Below are positions 8,600 to 17,171 of a stretch of 64,000 nucleotides of DNA, one piece after another; the stretch's first letter is position 1; each line of letters begins with the position of its first letter. The position numbers and the translations under genes are program-made. The stretch is from contig NZ_OZ244708.1 in NCBI RefSeq assembly GCF_965218915.1, positions 2,604,001-2,668,000 on the forward strand, written 5' to 3'. The DNA is from Novosphingopyxis sp965218915. Its GTDB lineage: Bacteria; Pseudomonadota; Alphaproteobacteria; Sphingomonadales; Sphingomonadaceae. Below the pieces are notes generated by a model. That model made no database searches, was not told where the DNA came from, and saw nothing but the letters and a program-made list of their open reading frames with translations.

Positions 8600-9841
8600 A
8601 TGGCCAAGCTCAATCGATCTCAAAAGCTGGAAATTCTTGCGGACGCGGCAAAATACGATGCGTCCTGTGCGTCGAGCGGCTCCGTCAAGCGTAGCAGCAG
8701 AGCCAGCGGCGGCATCGGTTCGACCACCGGCGCAGGCATCTGCCACAGCTATGCGCCCGATGGTCGCTGCATCTCGCTGCTGAAAGTCCTGCTGACGAAC
8801 TACTGCATGTTCGACTGTCATTATTGCATCAATCGCTCGTCAAGCAATGTGCGGCGCGCGGCGTTCACGGTGGATGAGGTGGTCGATCTCACGCTCGACT
8901 TCTACAAGCGCAATTATATCGAGGGGCTGTTTCTTTCATCGGGGATCATCCGCTCACCCGATTACACGATGGAACTGTTGGTACAGGTCGCAAAAAAATT
9001 GCGTATCGAGCATAAATTCGGCGGCTATATTCATTTGAAGACGATCCCGGAGGCGGACCCGTTGCTGCTCGCCGATGCCGGATTATATGCCGATCGCCTC
9101 TCGATCAATATCGAGTTGCCGAGCGACGCGGCGATTACAGAATTTGCGCCAGAAAAGAGCGGCCCCCTGATCCGCAAGACGATGGCCGATCTGTCCGGGC
9201 GCATCAGCGAGGCCAAGGCCGAACGCAAAAAGAGCCGCAAGGCACCTTTGTTCGCGCCGGGCGGACACAGCACGCAGATGATTGTCGGCGCCGACATATC
9301 GAACGACGCTGCGATCCTCACCACCAGTTCCAAGCTTTATGCGGATGTCGGGTTGAAGCGCGTCTATTATTCTGCGTTCAGCCCGATCCCCGATGCCAGC
9401 AAGCGCCTGCCGCTCGCCGCGCCGCCGTTGATGCGCGAGCACCGGCTTTACCAAGCCGACTGGATGCTGCGCTTTTACGGTTTTTCGGTCGGCGAAATCA
9501 TCGGCAGTGCGCGAGGGGGGCATCTCGATCTCGACGTCGACCCTAAGATGGCCTGGGCACTGATGAACCGGGAGAATTTTCCGGTGGATATCAACCGCGC
9601 GCCGCGCGAGCTGCTGCTGCGGGTGCCGGGGCTGGGCCTCAAGGGCGTTGGCGCGGTGATCCGTGCGCGGCGGTTTGGACGGCTGCGCCTGAGTGATTTG
9701 GAGCGGCTGTGCCGATCGACCAAAAAGATGCGGCCATGGATCATTGCAGCCGACTGGCAGCCTGGCGCACGGCTCGACGACGCAGGATTGCGCGCGCAAT
9801 TGGTGCGCCCGGCCAGGCAGATGGAACTGTTCGCGGCGTGA
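8600..9841 (+). CDS. Radical SAM protein linked to UdgX (putative DNA modification/repair)
   Basis: A 413-residue radical SAM enzyme. Cysteines 69, 73 and 76 in CMFDCHYC form the CxxxCxxC site for the 4Fe-4S cluster that cleaves S-adenosylmethionine. The barrel follows, and a helix-hairpin-helix-like segment (LLLRVPGLGLKGVGAVIRAR) near residue 340 suggests DNA binding. This family is known to sit beside a uracil-DNA glycosylase-superfamily gene, as it does here 138 bases downstream. Its reaction is not established to my knowledge. I start at ATG 8600; the frame extends upstream to 8501, but the family begins close to KLNRSQKLEILADAAKYDASC. Confidence 0.88.
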   Translation: MAKLNRSQKLEILADAAKYDASCASSGSVKRSSRASGGIGSTTGAGICHSYAPDGRCISLLKVLLTNYCMFDCHYCINRSSSNVRRAAFTVDEVVDLTLDFYKRNYIEGLFLSSGIIRSPDYTMELLVQVAKKLRIEHKFGGYIHLKTIPEADPLLLADAGLYADRLSINIELPSDAAITEFAPEKSGPLIRKTMADLSGRISEAKAERKKSRKAPLFAPGGHSTQMIVGADISNDAAILTTSSKLYADVGLKRVYYSAFSPIPDASKRLPLAAPPLMREHRLYQADWMLRFYGFSVGEIIGSARGGHLDLDVDPKMAWALMNRENFPVDINRAPRELLLRVPGLGLKGVGAVIRARRFGRLRLSDLERLCRSTKKMRPWIIAADWQPGARLDDAGLRAQLVRPARQMELFAA

Positions 9842-9979
9842 CGGGCAATCGTGCACAAACACTTCGTCGTTGCGACCCCGGACGTGATCGCGCAGAAGTA
9901 ACCCAGTACAGCCACAGCGCTGCACGCGCTCTGCATTGCCGCGTCGCCTTCGGCTCCTCGCAGTGACGGCAACCTGATC
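9842..9979. repeat. Possible dispersed intergenic repeat
   Basis: The gap between the radical SAM and UdgX genes reads on the minus strand as CACTGCGAGGAGCCGAAGG, then GCGGCAATGCAGAGCGCG. This resembles the short 'TTGCGAGGAGC ... GCAATCC' repeats scattered between genes in many GC-rich proteobacteria. No second copy lies in this window, so the repeat nature is from memory of such elements only. No gene is seen in the gap. Confidence 0.35.
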
Positions 9980-11407
9980 ATGATCCGCATCACCCTCGCC
10001 TGCGAGACCGACATCAAGGGCTGGCGCGATGCTTCGCGCGATCTTCTCCTGCGCGCCGTGCCGCCAGAACAGGTGGAATGGAACGTCGCTGGCTCCGGCG
10101 GCGGGCTGTTCGCGGACGAAGGCGATCCCCTGCCGCCCGAGCGGCGCGAAACGGTGACCATCGCCAAGGAATTGCTGCGCGATGTACAGACCGTGCTGCT
10201 CCACCGCGATCCGGAGCGCTTCGCCCTCGCCTATCGCATCGTCCACCGCGCGCAGGACGAACCGAAGCTACACCGCAACCCGGCCGATCCGGACATGCAC
10301 CGGCTGCGCGGGCTCGCCAAGTCGGTTCGCCGCGACATTCACAAAATGCATGCCTTCGTCCGTTTCCGGACCATCGGCACTTCGGAAGACGGCCGCGAAC
10401 AGTTCGTCGCTTGGTTCGAGCCGGATCATCATATTACCGAGGCGGTGGCCCCTTTTTTTCGCGATCGTTTTACCGGGATGAACTGGCTGATCGTGACGCC
10501 CGAAGCCGGCATCGCCTGGGACGGCGAGGCACTGCGCACCGGGCCGGGCGGGCGCAAGTCAGACGTGCCGCAGGAGGACGCCGTCGAGGCCGAATGGAAA
10601 AGCTATTACGGTGCGATTTTCAATCCGGCGCGGCTCAAGACCAAGGCGATGATGGCGGAGATGCCGGCGAAATACTGGAAGAACCTGCCTGAGGCGGCGC
10701 TGATTCCCGCACTGACTCGTGCGGCCGAGACGAGGATGAATGCGATGATCGACAAAAATGATGAAGAGACGCCGGCGGTAAAGGATGTGGCGGTGCCGGC
10801 GTGCGCGCAGGATCGATACACCGCGCTGGACCAGCTTTACGACGCCCTGCGCGGAGCCAATGATTACCCGGCCGAAGGGTTTTCGGATCGATTGGTCCCC
10901 GGCGCGGGGCCGGACAATGCCCCGCTGATGTTCGTCGGCGAGCAGCCCGGCGACCAGGAAGATCAGGCCGGCCAGCCCTTTGTCGGCCCCGCCGGGCAGT
11001 TGCTCGACCGCGCCATGGCCGCTGCCTCGGTCGATCGACAGGGCGCTTTTATCACCAATGCGGTCAAGCGGTTCAAGTTCGTGCAGCGTGGCCAGCGGCG
11101 CATCCATTCCAAGCCCAGCAATGATGATATCGAATATTATCGCTGGTGGCTCGATCAGGAACGGCGGCTTGTCGATCCGCGGGTGGTGGTTGCGCTCGGC
11201 GCCACCGCGGCGCGGGCGCTAACCGGCAAAACGCTGACGATTTCGCGCAATCGCGGGCAACTCATGGATTATCTCGGCGGTAGCAAACTGTTGATCACCG
11301 TCCATCCCAGCTATTTGCTGCGCCTCCCCGACGGGGCGGGGCAGAAGGTGGAATATGAAAAATTCGTCCGCGATCTGTCGCTGGCGAGGGAGGCGATGGC
11401 GGGATGA
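9980..11407 (+). CDS. udgX: DUF4130-UdgX fusion, uracil-DNA cross-linking protein
   Basis: A 475-residue two-domain protein. Residues 1-245 match the DUF4130 / radical-SAM-linked domain. Residues about 275-475 are a uracil-DNA glycosylase-superfamily domain: motif GEQPGDQED with Glu321, loop QRRIH with His376, and a late HPSYLLR motif. In characterised mycobacterial UdgX the loop histidine attacks the deoxyribose after uracil excision and leaves the protein covalently fixed to DNA. That histidine and the RRIHxxP context are kept here, so the same chemistry is expected (inference). The pairing with the upstream radical SAM gene is the conserved arrangement of these families. Confidence 0.88.
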   Translation: MIRITLACETDIKGWRDASRDLLLRAVPPEQVEWNVAGSGGGLFADEGDPLPPERRETVTIAKELLRDVQTVLLHRDPERFALAYRIVHRAQDEPKLHRNPADPDMHRLRGLAKSVRRDIHKMHAFVRFRTIGTSEDGREQFVAWFEPDHHITEAVAPFFRDRFTGMNWLIVTPEAGIAWDGEALRTGPGGRKSDVPQEDAVEAEWKSYYGAIFNPARLKTKAMMAEMPAKYWKNLPEAALIPALTRAAETRMNAMIDKNDEETPAVKDVAVPACAQDRYTALDQLYDALRGANDYPAEGFSDRLVPGAGPDNAPLMFVGEQPGDQEDQAGQPFVGPAGQLLDRAMAAASVDRQGAFITNAVKRFKFVQRGQRRIHSKPSNDDIEYYRWWLDQERRLVDPRVVVALGATAARALTGKTLTISRNRGQLMDYLGGSKLLITVHPSYLLRLPDGAGQKVEYEKFVRDLSLAREAMAG

Positions 11408-11481
11408 TATGCTTGCCGACGCGACTCTTCGGGATTTGAGAATTTCATCAGCCTGTTCTTGGCGAGGTTTTCTTTTTTTCG

Positions 11482-11496
11482 CCCCCCCCCCCCCCC
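11482..11496. repeat. 15-base poly-C run
   Basis: Fifteen C residues follow a T-rich stretch between the stops of two convergent genes (udgX and the muramidase). It touches a 5-bp hairpin CCCGC-GAAA-GCGGG. Such a run is slippage-prone and its length could also be a sequencing artefact. It lies outside coding sequence. Confidence 0.8.
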
Positions 11497-11556
11497 GCGA
11501 AAGCGGGCATAATGAACCTAAAGAATGGCTCGAAAGCATCAGAACTTACGGTCTCG

Positions 11557-12318
11557 TCATGATGCGGCGTTGAGTGCCGTCCAGGTTCGCAGGCCCGCAA
11601 TGCCATCGGCGACGAGACGTCGGCGGCGCTGAAATCCGGTGACAGCAGCCTCCGTTTCCCGTCCAAAAATCCCGTCTTCCGAGATCGCGAGCGCCTTTTG
11701 CAACCGCGCCACCGCCGTGCCGCGATCGCCGCGTTGCAGCAACGGCGGTCCGGCGTGGCGCGCAAAGGCGCTGGCCAGCTTTTCGTCATAGCGGTTCCGC
11801 GCAAAGGCCCGGCCGTTGTAACCGCGCGCAAAGCCGCGCCAGTCGCACCGCGCCAGCGCCCCGTCCAGCCGCCTCGCTCGAACGAACGCGATGAAGGCCT
11901 GCAGATGCCGATCCTCGCCTTCCATCATCGCCGTGACGAAGCGTTCGACATCAGCAAAGCCGGCCGCCTGAAAATTGTCGCCCATGATCTGGAACATGCC
12001 CCAGCTCGCCGAGCGGAGCGCCGCCTCGCGGTCCAGCGCGATGGCACGCGCCAGCCGGCCATATTGCGCGCTGGCACGGCCATAACCGCCCCATGTTTTG
12101 CAGCTGAGCTCCGGATGAGCGACGCCAAAACGCCCATCCGTCAACCGGTGAAAATAATGCCGCTCGAACAAGATATGCGGACGTCCCTCTTCGTCGAACC
12201 CCCCGCGGCTCTCGACCTCGATCACCGCGCGTATCGCCGCTTCGCTACAGCCCAAACCGTTGGCGGCCCTCGCGACGGCAGCACCGCTCAGCCGCGCGGC
12301 CGATCCCTGAAATTCCAT
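11557..12318 (-). CDS. N-acetylmuramidase (DUF3380) with peptidoglycan-binding domain
   Basis: A 253-residue predicted peptidoglycan hydrolase. Residues about 25-185 match the DUF3380 muramidase domain: AIRAVIEVESRG with the likely catalytic glutamate, then FERHYFH and SWGMFQIMG. Residues about 193-250 are a PG_binding_1 domain (LLQRGDRGTAVARLQKALAI). No signal peptide is visible, as in phage-type endolysins, so it may be a phage-derived or recruited gene. ATG 12318 has the strong ribosome site AAGGAGGG about 10 bases upstream; the upstream extension of the frame lacks one. No phage holin or structural gene is nearby. Confidence 0.85.
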   Translation of the reverse strand: MEFQGSAARLSGAAVARAANGLGCSEAAIRAVIEVESRGGFDEEGRPHILFERHYFHRLTDGRFGVAHPELSCKTWGGYGRASAQYGRLARAIALDREAALRSASWGMFQIMGDNFQAAGFADVERFVTAMMEGEDRHLQAFIAFVRARRLDGALARCDWRGFARGYNGRAFARNRYDEKLASAFARHAGPPLLQRGDRGTAVARLQKALAISEDGIFGRETEAAVTGFQRRRRLVADGIAGLRTWTALNAAS

Positions 12319-12391
12319 GCTTAAAACCCTCCTTATAACCAAGTGGGTTTTTTCTATGGATTGTTTTCCTACATTGCAGCAAAAATCTCAT

Positions 12392-12413
12392 CGCCGGCGT
12401 CGCGGCGCCGGCG
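12392..12413. other. 8-bp GC hairpin, intergenic
   Basis: CGCCGGCG is repeated after a 6-base spacer and is self-complementary, so a perfect 8-bp stem can form. It lies in the 295-base gap upstream of the muramidase and downstream of the permease. It has no T-tract, so it is not a classical terminator. Its role is unknown. Confidence 0.35.
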
Positions 12414-12613
12414 TCACGATGCTTGGCTGCCCGTGGTACAAAGGGCACTGTTCGATTCTCGCGCAAAGTTTACAAAGTGAACGCAATCCGTCGCCTAATT
12501 CCGGTTCGGATCGTCCCCGTGCTGGAAATTATATTTCCGACAAGGGTTCGCCGTGTCAGTCGTTACAGGAGCGAAGAAGCCGGGGTGGCGATAATCCATC
12601 CGAGGCAAAGCAT

Positions 12614-13663
12614 TCAGCTATCGTCTTCGCTGTCGCCATCGAGTTTGGCGTCATCGAGCGCATCGACCTGATGCCCCAAGGTTTCGTGCGACCAAAGCTT
12701 GGCGACGAGCGTGTAGATGATGACGGTGAGCGGCGCGGCTAGGATGATGCCGATCGTGCCGAACAGCGTGCCCATCGCCGCCAGCGCGAAGATGAGGACC
12801 GCAGGCGGGATCGACACGGCGTGCCGCTGCACGATCGGGGTCAGCACATTGCCCTCGAGCTGCTGCGCGACGAAATAGACGAGCGCGGCCCAGACGACCT
12901 TTTCCGGATCGTCGGCGAAGGCGATGAGAATGCCGGGAACCGCGCCGATGAACGGACCGATCAGCGGAATGAAGTTGGTGAGCCCGCTGATCAGACCCAG
13001 CGCCCCGGCCGACGGCACGCCGACGATGCTGAGGCCGACATAGATCATCGTGCCGACCGCGGTCATCGTGATGAGCTGCGCGGCGAGATATTTGCGCAGT
13101 ACATGGCCGCTTTCGCTCAGCGCCTCGAGCACCTTGCCGGAGCGCTGCTTGGGAAACAGCTTGGAAAATCCGCGCGCATAAAGCCCCGGATCGAGTGCCA
13201 GATAGATCGCCCCGACCAGCACCAGAATGAAGTTGGTCAATATGCCCACGGCGCCGAAGGCGACCGACAAGGCACGTCCGAACAGGCTTTGCACGTCGGG
13301 TGTCGCCGACTGGATCGCCGCCCCGAACGGCAGGCCGGCGATCCAGGCGCGCACCGTCTGATAGCCCTCCGTGAGCCGGGTGCCGAGGCTGTCGAACTGC
13401 TGGCCCAGGCTATGGCCGAACAGCCAGCCGAAGCCGGTCAGCAGCACGACGATGAGGACGATCGCCAGCAGGACCGAGAGCGTTTCGGGCACGCCGCGAT
13501 GGTGGATCGGATCGGAAAAGGCGCGGATCACCGCGGCGATCAGCACGGCCGCGAAGATCAGCATGAGCGTCGCCGTGATCTTCACGAGCAGCAGCGCGAT
13601 GCCGACCAGCAGCAGCACGATCAGCGTGCCGCGGACGATATCAGCCTTGGTCAGATTGTTCAC
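12614..13663 (-). CDS. AI-2E family transporter (PerM/YdiK type)
   Basis: A 349-residue polytopic membrane protein. It has a paired hydrophobic start (IVLLLVGIALLLVKITATLMLIFAAVLIAAVI), a central helix-rich cytoplasmic or periplasmic stretch and further membrane helices. The family motif region SGLTNFIPLIGPFIGAVPGI is near residue 230. Members are often named autoinducer-2 exporters, but many probably move other ions or solutes, so the substrate is open. The C-terminal tail is acidic (DDAKLDGDSEDDS). It stands alone, between the muramidase and the EPS sugar transferase on the same strand. Confidence 0.88.
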   Translation of the reverse strand: MNNLTKADIVRGTLIVLLLVGIALLLVKITATLMLIFAAVLIAAVIRAFSDPIHHRGVPETLSVLLAIVLIVVLLTGFGWLFGHSLGQQFDSLGTRLTEGYQTVRAWIAGLPFGAAIQSATPDVQSLFGRALSVAFGAVGILTNFILVLVGAIYLALDPGLYARGFSKLFPKQRSGKVLEALSESGHVLRKYLAAQLITMTAVGTMIYVGLSIVGVPSAGALGLISGLTNFIPLIGPFIGAVPGILIAFADDPEKVVWAALVYFVAQQLEGNVLTPIVQRHAVSIPPAVLIFALAAMGTLFGTIGIILAAPLTVIIYTLVAKLWSHETLGHQVDALDDAKLDGDSEDDS

Positions 13664-14051
13664 TGCCGCACCTTCCCAAACGCCTGCCGGCTAGTGACCT
13701 TGGCCGAACTCGAATCGGCACTTTTTGCGGAACTCGATTTTGAGTGGAGCAAGACCTTCCTATCTCTTTGATAAAATGCTGTAATTATTTGCATAAGCGA
13801 ATCGCTTAAGGTTTTTGTGTGAGTCTGTCATCTAATGTTGCGCCGACAGGTTACACGCTAAAGCTGAGGTTGGCATCGGCGTCGCCGCCAATTTCATCTC
13901 CTTGGGTTTTGCTCGAACTCAGCGAAGCGATGCTCGCCCGATCCACTTTGCGCTCACTTCCCGCCCTTTATAGCTTTCCAAGCCATCTTTTGATGTCAGA
14001 TCTTTCGGAGCCCGTTGCTGATTAGCAATCTGACCACAGTTGGGAGCTTAA
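13664..14051. other. Intergenic, no gene seen
   Basis: About 390 bases between the permease start and the stop of the sugar transferase, both on the minus strand. The stretch is less GC-rich than the permease gene. A 68-codon frame on the plus strand here has no recognisable content. The promoter of the permease should lie in this gap, but I cannot name its boxes with confidence. Confidence 0.4.
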
Positions 14052-15350
14052 TCATTTCGCTCCGAAGCCGCTGAGGATAACCGCCAGCGTTCTGATGCTG
14101 ATCAAAATATCAAGCCAATACGAGAAGTTTTTGATGTAGAAAAAATCATATTGCAGTTTGGCATCGATTGCTTCGATATCCGTCACATGGCCTTGGTTGA
14201 TTTGCGCCCATCCCGTGATGCCTGGACGGACGATATGCCTGTAATCGTAAAATGGCAGCTCCTGCTGATACCATTCCGACAACGCGATTGCTTCCGGCCG
14301 AGGCCCGATAAGGCTCATTTCGCCGCGCAAGATGTTGATGATCTGAGGGAGTTCGTCGATCCTCGTCCGACGTAAAAATCGACCCAGTTTCGTTATACGC
14401 ACATCGTTCGCCCGCGTAATCGCGGCTTCCCGCACACCCAGTTTTTCTTCAAGCGCGGGTCGCATTGTTCGGAATTTAATGACCCTGAATGGCTGGCCTC
14501 GATAGCCGATGCGCAGCTGTCGGAAAAAAACCGGCCCCCGGGATTCAATTTTAATCGCTATGGCAGTGAGCAGCAGCGGCACGGCCATGAGCGGTAAGGC
14601 AATCGCGCAAAATAATATATCGAAAAGCTGCTTTACGCTGGTGTACGACCGGCTGGGAAGAAGCGACCCCAAGCTGTTTTCCGAGAGATGTTCGATCTGC
14701 ACCATTCCAGTAAAAGCCTCGTACACCTGTTTATAATGATATACCGGCATAGATTGTAACGCGGCCTCGGCGAGCAAACGTTCCCACTCTGCGGAATGAT
14801 CATGGTGGAGATCGGCAACGATTGCCACCTCATCTTGAAACGGCAACACAGGCTGGTCTAGAACTTCGTATGAGAAACCCGGCAGATCGGTCAAGCGGCC
14901 TACTTTACCGCCCGCTACCAGCCGATATTGCGTCGCCCTGCTTCTTCTCAGAAGAGAGGTAAAGGCGAATGTCACAAACAGCGTAGCGAGAAACGTAATG
15001 CTCAGAAATGCCGCGCTGTAAGGCAGGCGTGCGAGCAGAATGGTTGTGGCTATAACACCAAACGTACCAATATGGACGGGCAAGATGTAGCTCAGTTCTG
15101 GCATTCCGGGGTAGGCCGCGAATTTGCGAAGAATGATAACCGCCATCGTGACGGCGATAGCGGCCCCCGCGATTGTAATAACCGAACTCGGCTGCAGCAG
15201 GAAGTCATCCGCATTCTCGAACCATATCCGGCCAATTAACAGCGTGGGTACGGCAACGCCGAACAGCACTGTGAGCAAAAGCTGCGCTATGAACGATCTA
15301 GCGAAGCGCGCTGGCCCGGGCATGGCGTTGTGATGATTGGGCTGGATCAT
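14052..15350 (-). CDS. EPS-initiating polyprenyl-phosphate sugar transferase (PHPT family)
   Basis: A 432-residue membrane enzyme that loads the first sugar-1-phosphate onto undecaprenyl phosphate. Residues about 15-135 hold four hydrophobic segments, then a nucleotide-binding-like middle region. The C-terminal catalytic domain has a membrane anchor (FDILFCAIALPLMAVPLLL), then RGPVFFRQLRIGYRG, FRVIKFRTMR, RTRIDELPQIINILRGEMS and LIGPRPEA, all hallmarks of WbaP/PssY-type transferases. The start is uncertain: ATG 15350 and ATG 15368 both fit, and an open frame reaches 15557. It is separated from the EpsG-like gene by a long AT-rich divergent gap. Which sugar it transfers cannot be read. Confidence 0.88.
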   Translation of the reverse strand: MIQPNHHNAMPGPARFARSFIAQLLLTVLFGVAVPTLLIGRIWFENADDFLLQPSSVITIAGAAIAVTMAVIILRKFAAYPGMPELSYILPVHIGTFGVIATTILLARLPYSAAFLSITFLATLFVTFAFTSLLRRSRATQYRLVAGGKVGRLTDLPGFSYEVLDQPVLPFQDEVAIVADLHHDHSAEWERLLAEAALQSMPVYHYKQVYEAFTGMVQIEHLSENSLGSLLPSRSYTSVKQLFDILFCAIALPLMAVPLLLTAIAIKIESRGPVFFRQLRIGYRGQPFRVIKFRTMRPALEEKLGVREAAITRANDVRITKLGRFLRRTRIDELPQIINILRGEMSLIGPRPEAIALSEWYQQELPFYDYRHIVRPGITGWAQINQGHVTDIEAIDAKLQYDFFYIKNFSYWLDILISIRTLAVILSGFGAK

Positions 15351-16094
15351 AATCACAGGCGCTCTCATAAACTGGCCGCTGAACTTGATTGAGCACGGCT
15401 GTGAGTTGCTTACACAGGTTCGTGTCGCTCTATATTCCATATTGCTGGTAGGACAATGTGACAGCTGATCGATCGCGCGAACGCGAAGACAGCGTTTCCC
15501 GTTTGCGATCCATCCGACCAAGCCGCCTATCCCGAACCGCCGCGGGTTACAAGACACCGTATTTAAAGTTTGCTAAATGCTCTTAGTTTTCAAATATTTA
15601 TAGCCTTTTCGAAATGAGAGGTCGCGTTGTAATGTTCGACTCTTTATCCGTGAAATGCTTGGCAGCGACACGGGTTATCAAACTCTGGATTGAATTGACC
15701 GCGATATATATCCGCAGTATTTAAGTTCTGCCATGACGGTCGCATATAGCCGATGAATAGCGCTCTCTCGGCGAAAGGCTGCATATATGTCTAGCGTTTT
15801 TTATCTGGATAGCTAGGGCAGGATTGATCCAGTGATGGCCATCATATTGGTTGCCATAGAGATCGAACTTGCCAACGCTATCCTTACGTGGATGCATGAT
15901 TACTGGATTGAATTTGATTGCAGTTGCAGGTGTTGCTGAGTCCGGTAGTTTTTGCCGATACGGATCTGCTGTTTATCCGGAGCTGCCATAACTATAGCGT
16001 TTCGGTCTAGTAGTAGAACTGATATTAATACTTAAAACAGACCGCATTTTTGTCGATAAAAGCTATTTTTTGTGCCCATCGGAATGATGATATT
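15351..16094. other. Long AT-rich divergent intergenic region
   Basis: About 740 bases between the divergent sugar transferase and EpsG-like genes. It is strikingly richer in A+T than the surrounding sequence and contains no convincing frame beyond the possible 5' extension of the sugar transferase. It should carry promoters for both directions of the EPS locus. One sigma-70-like candidate is listed separately. Confidence 0.55.
15695..15723 (+). promoter_or_regulatory. Candidate sigma-70-type promoter for the EPS plus-strand genes
   Basis: TTGACC at 15695-15700 and TATTTA at 15718-15723 are separated by 17 bases, the preferred spacing. It points to the EpsG-like gene, whose ATG lies about 370 bases downstream, leaving a long leader. 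In AT-rich DNA such matches can arise by chance. Confidence 0.35.
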
Positions 16095-17159
16095 ATGTTG
16101 ATCTATTGGTTACTTTTTGCCGTCCCAGTGGCCGGATCCGCTATTTTCACTACAGGCCGAACGCAACGCAGTGCCGTACCATTGATTGTGCTTTTTGGAA
16201 TATTTTGGATATTCTATAATATCGTTTCTGGTAGTCGTTATGAGATCGGCGGAGACTGGGGTAACTATTTACGAATATTTAATTACATTCGTCTTGAAAA
16301 GTTTACGACATCGATAGGGTATAATGAAGTAGGTTTTGTGATACTTGCGAAGGCCTGCGACTTACTTGGTCTCGGCATCAATGGTATAAACTTTTTTTGC
16401 TCGGCAGTCCTTTCTTTGGGCGTCATTTTGCTAGCACGCAGAACCGAGCATCCTTGGCTCGGCATCATGGCTGCCGTTCCTTATCTTCTGATCGTAGTTG
16501 GCATGGGATATATACAGCAGAGCGCGGCTATTGGATTTTTAATCTTGGCAATGCTAGCGCTGTTCGACCGGCGGCTCCCCCGTGCGATCTGCATGGGCGC
16601 TTTGGCAATATCAATGCATACCGCGTCAGTCGTGTTTTTGCCTCTAGTAGCCTATATGTATGTAAGAGAAAACCGGCATACCATAATCCCGCTTTCGTTT
16701 TTGGGGTTGCTAGGTGTTATTATGGTCGTAGCGATGGGGTACTGGGATAAACTCAATGGCGGCTATATTGACGCTGAATATTCGTCCAATGGTGCTCTGG
16801 TGCGTTTGGCAATGAATGCTATTCCCGCTCTGATATTTCTACTTTTTAATAAGAATCTGCAAATAACCTCTCGAGAGCGAGATTTCTGGACAATCCTGAG
16901 TTGGAGTAGCATTGGTCTGATGCTGTTATATTTCGTGTTTCCCTCCTCAACTGTGCTAGACCGCGTCGGACTATTCTTTACGCCAATTCAGGTATTTGCT
17001 TTCGGCAATTTTTCGGCGATGCTGCGAAATACCAAAGGATTGTCCAGCCTATCCGGTGTGGCGCTTTTGCTCTATTGTGGTGCGGTCCAGTTCGTTTGGT
17101 TGGTTTTCGCCGACAACGCAAGTTCCTGGGTCCCTTATCAATCCTTGTTTCAGATCTGA
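16095..17159 (+). CDS. EpsG-family EPS polymerase-like membrane protein
   Basis: A 354-residue polytopic membrane protein with about nine to ten hydrophobic helices. The pattern GSRYEIGGDWGNYLRIFNYI near residue 48 is typical of EpsG, where a G-x-D-W/Y turn follows the second helix. EpsG proteins are thought to act like Wzy polymerases, joining repeat units in the inner membrane. I start at ATG 16095; the frame opens at a TTG at 16050 without good support. Codon use is visibly AT-richer than in most genes here, suggesting acquisition from elsewhere. The next glycosyltransferase begins 12 bases downstream. Confidence 0.78.
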   Translation: MLIYWLLFAVPVAGSAIFTTGRTQRSAVPLIVLFGIFWIFYNIVSGSRYEIGGDWGNYLRIFNYIRLEKFTTSIGYNEVGFVILAKACDLLGLGINGINFFCSAVLSLGVILLARRTEHPWLGIMAAVPYLLIVVGMGYIQQSAAIGFLILAMLALFDRRLPRAICMGALAISMHTASVVFLPLVAYMYVRENRHTIIPLSFLGLLGVIMVVAMGYWDKLNGGYIDAEYSSNGALVRLAMNAIPALIFLLFNKNLQITSRERDFWTILSWSSIGLMLLYFVFPSSTVLDRVGLFFTPIQVFAFGNFSAMLRNTKGLSSLSGVALLLYCGAVQFVWLVFADNASSWVPYQSLFQI

Positions 17160-17171
17160 AATTTATTCGAA

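Noticed and set aside
11455..11515. T-tract, poly-C and CCCGC/GCGGG hairpin as a terminator
   Set aside because: The T-tract lies before the hairpin on the plus strand, and no T-run follows the hairpin on the minus strand, so the order does not fit an intrinsic terminator.
11557..12318. The muramidase as the missing FlgJ of the flagellar locus
   Set aside because: It belongs to the DUF3380 family, lacks the FlgJ rod-cap domain and lies about 29 kb away.
13819..14025. A 68-codon plus-strand frame in the gap between the permease and sugar transferase
   Set aside because: No ribosome site, no domain, and composition like non-coding sequence.
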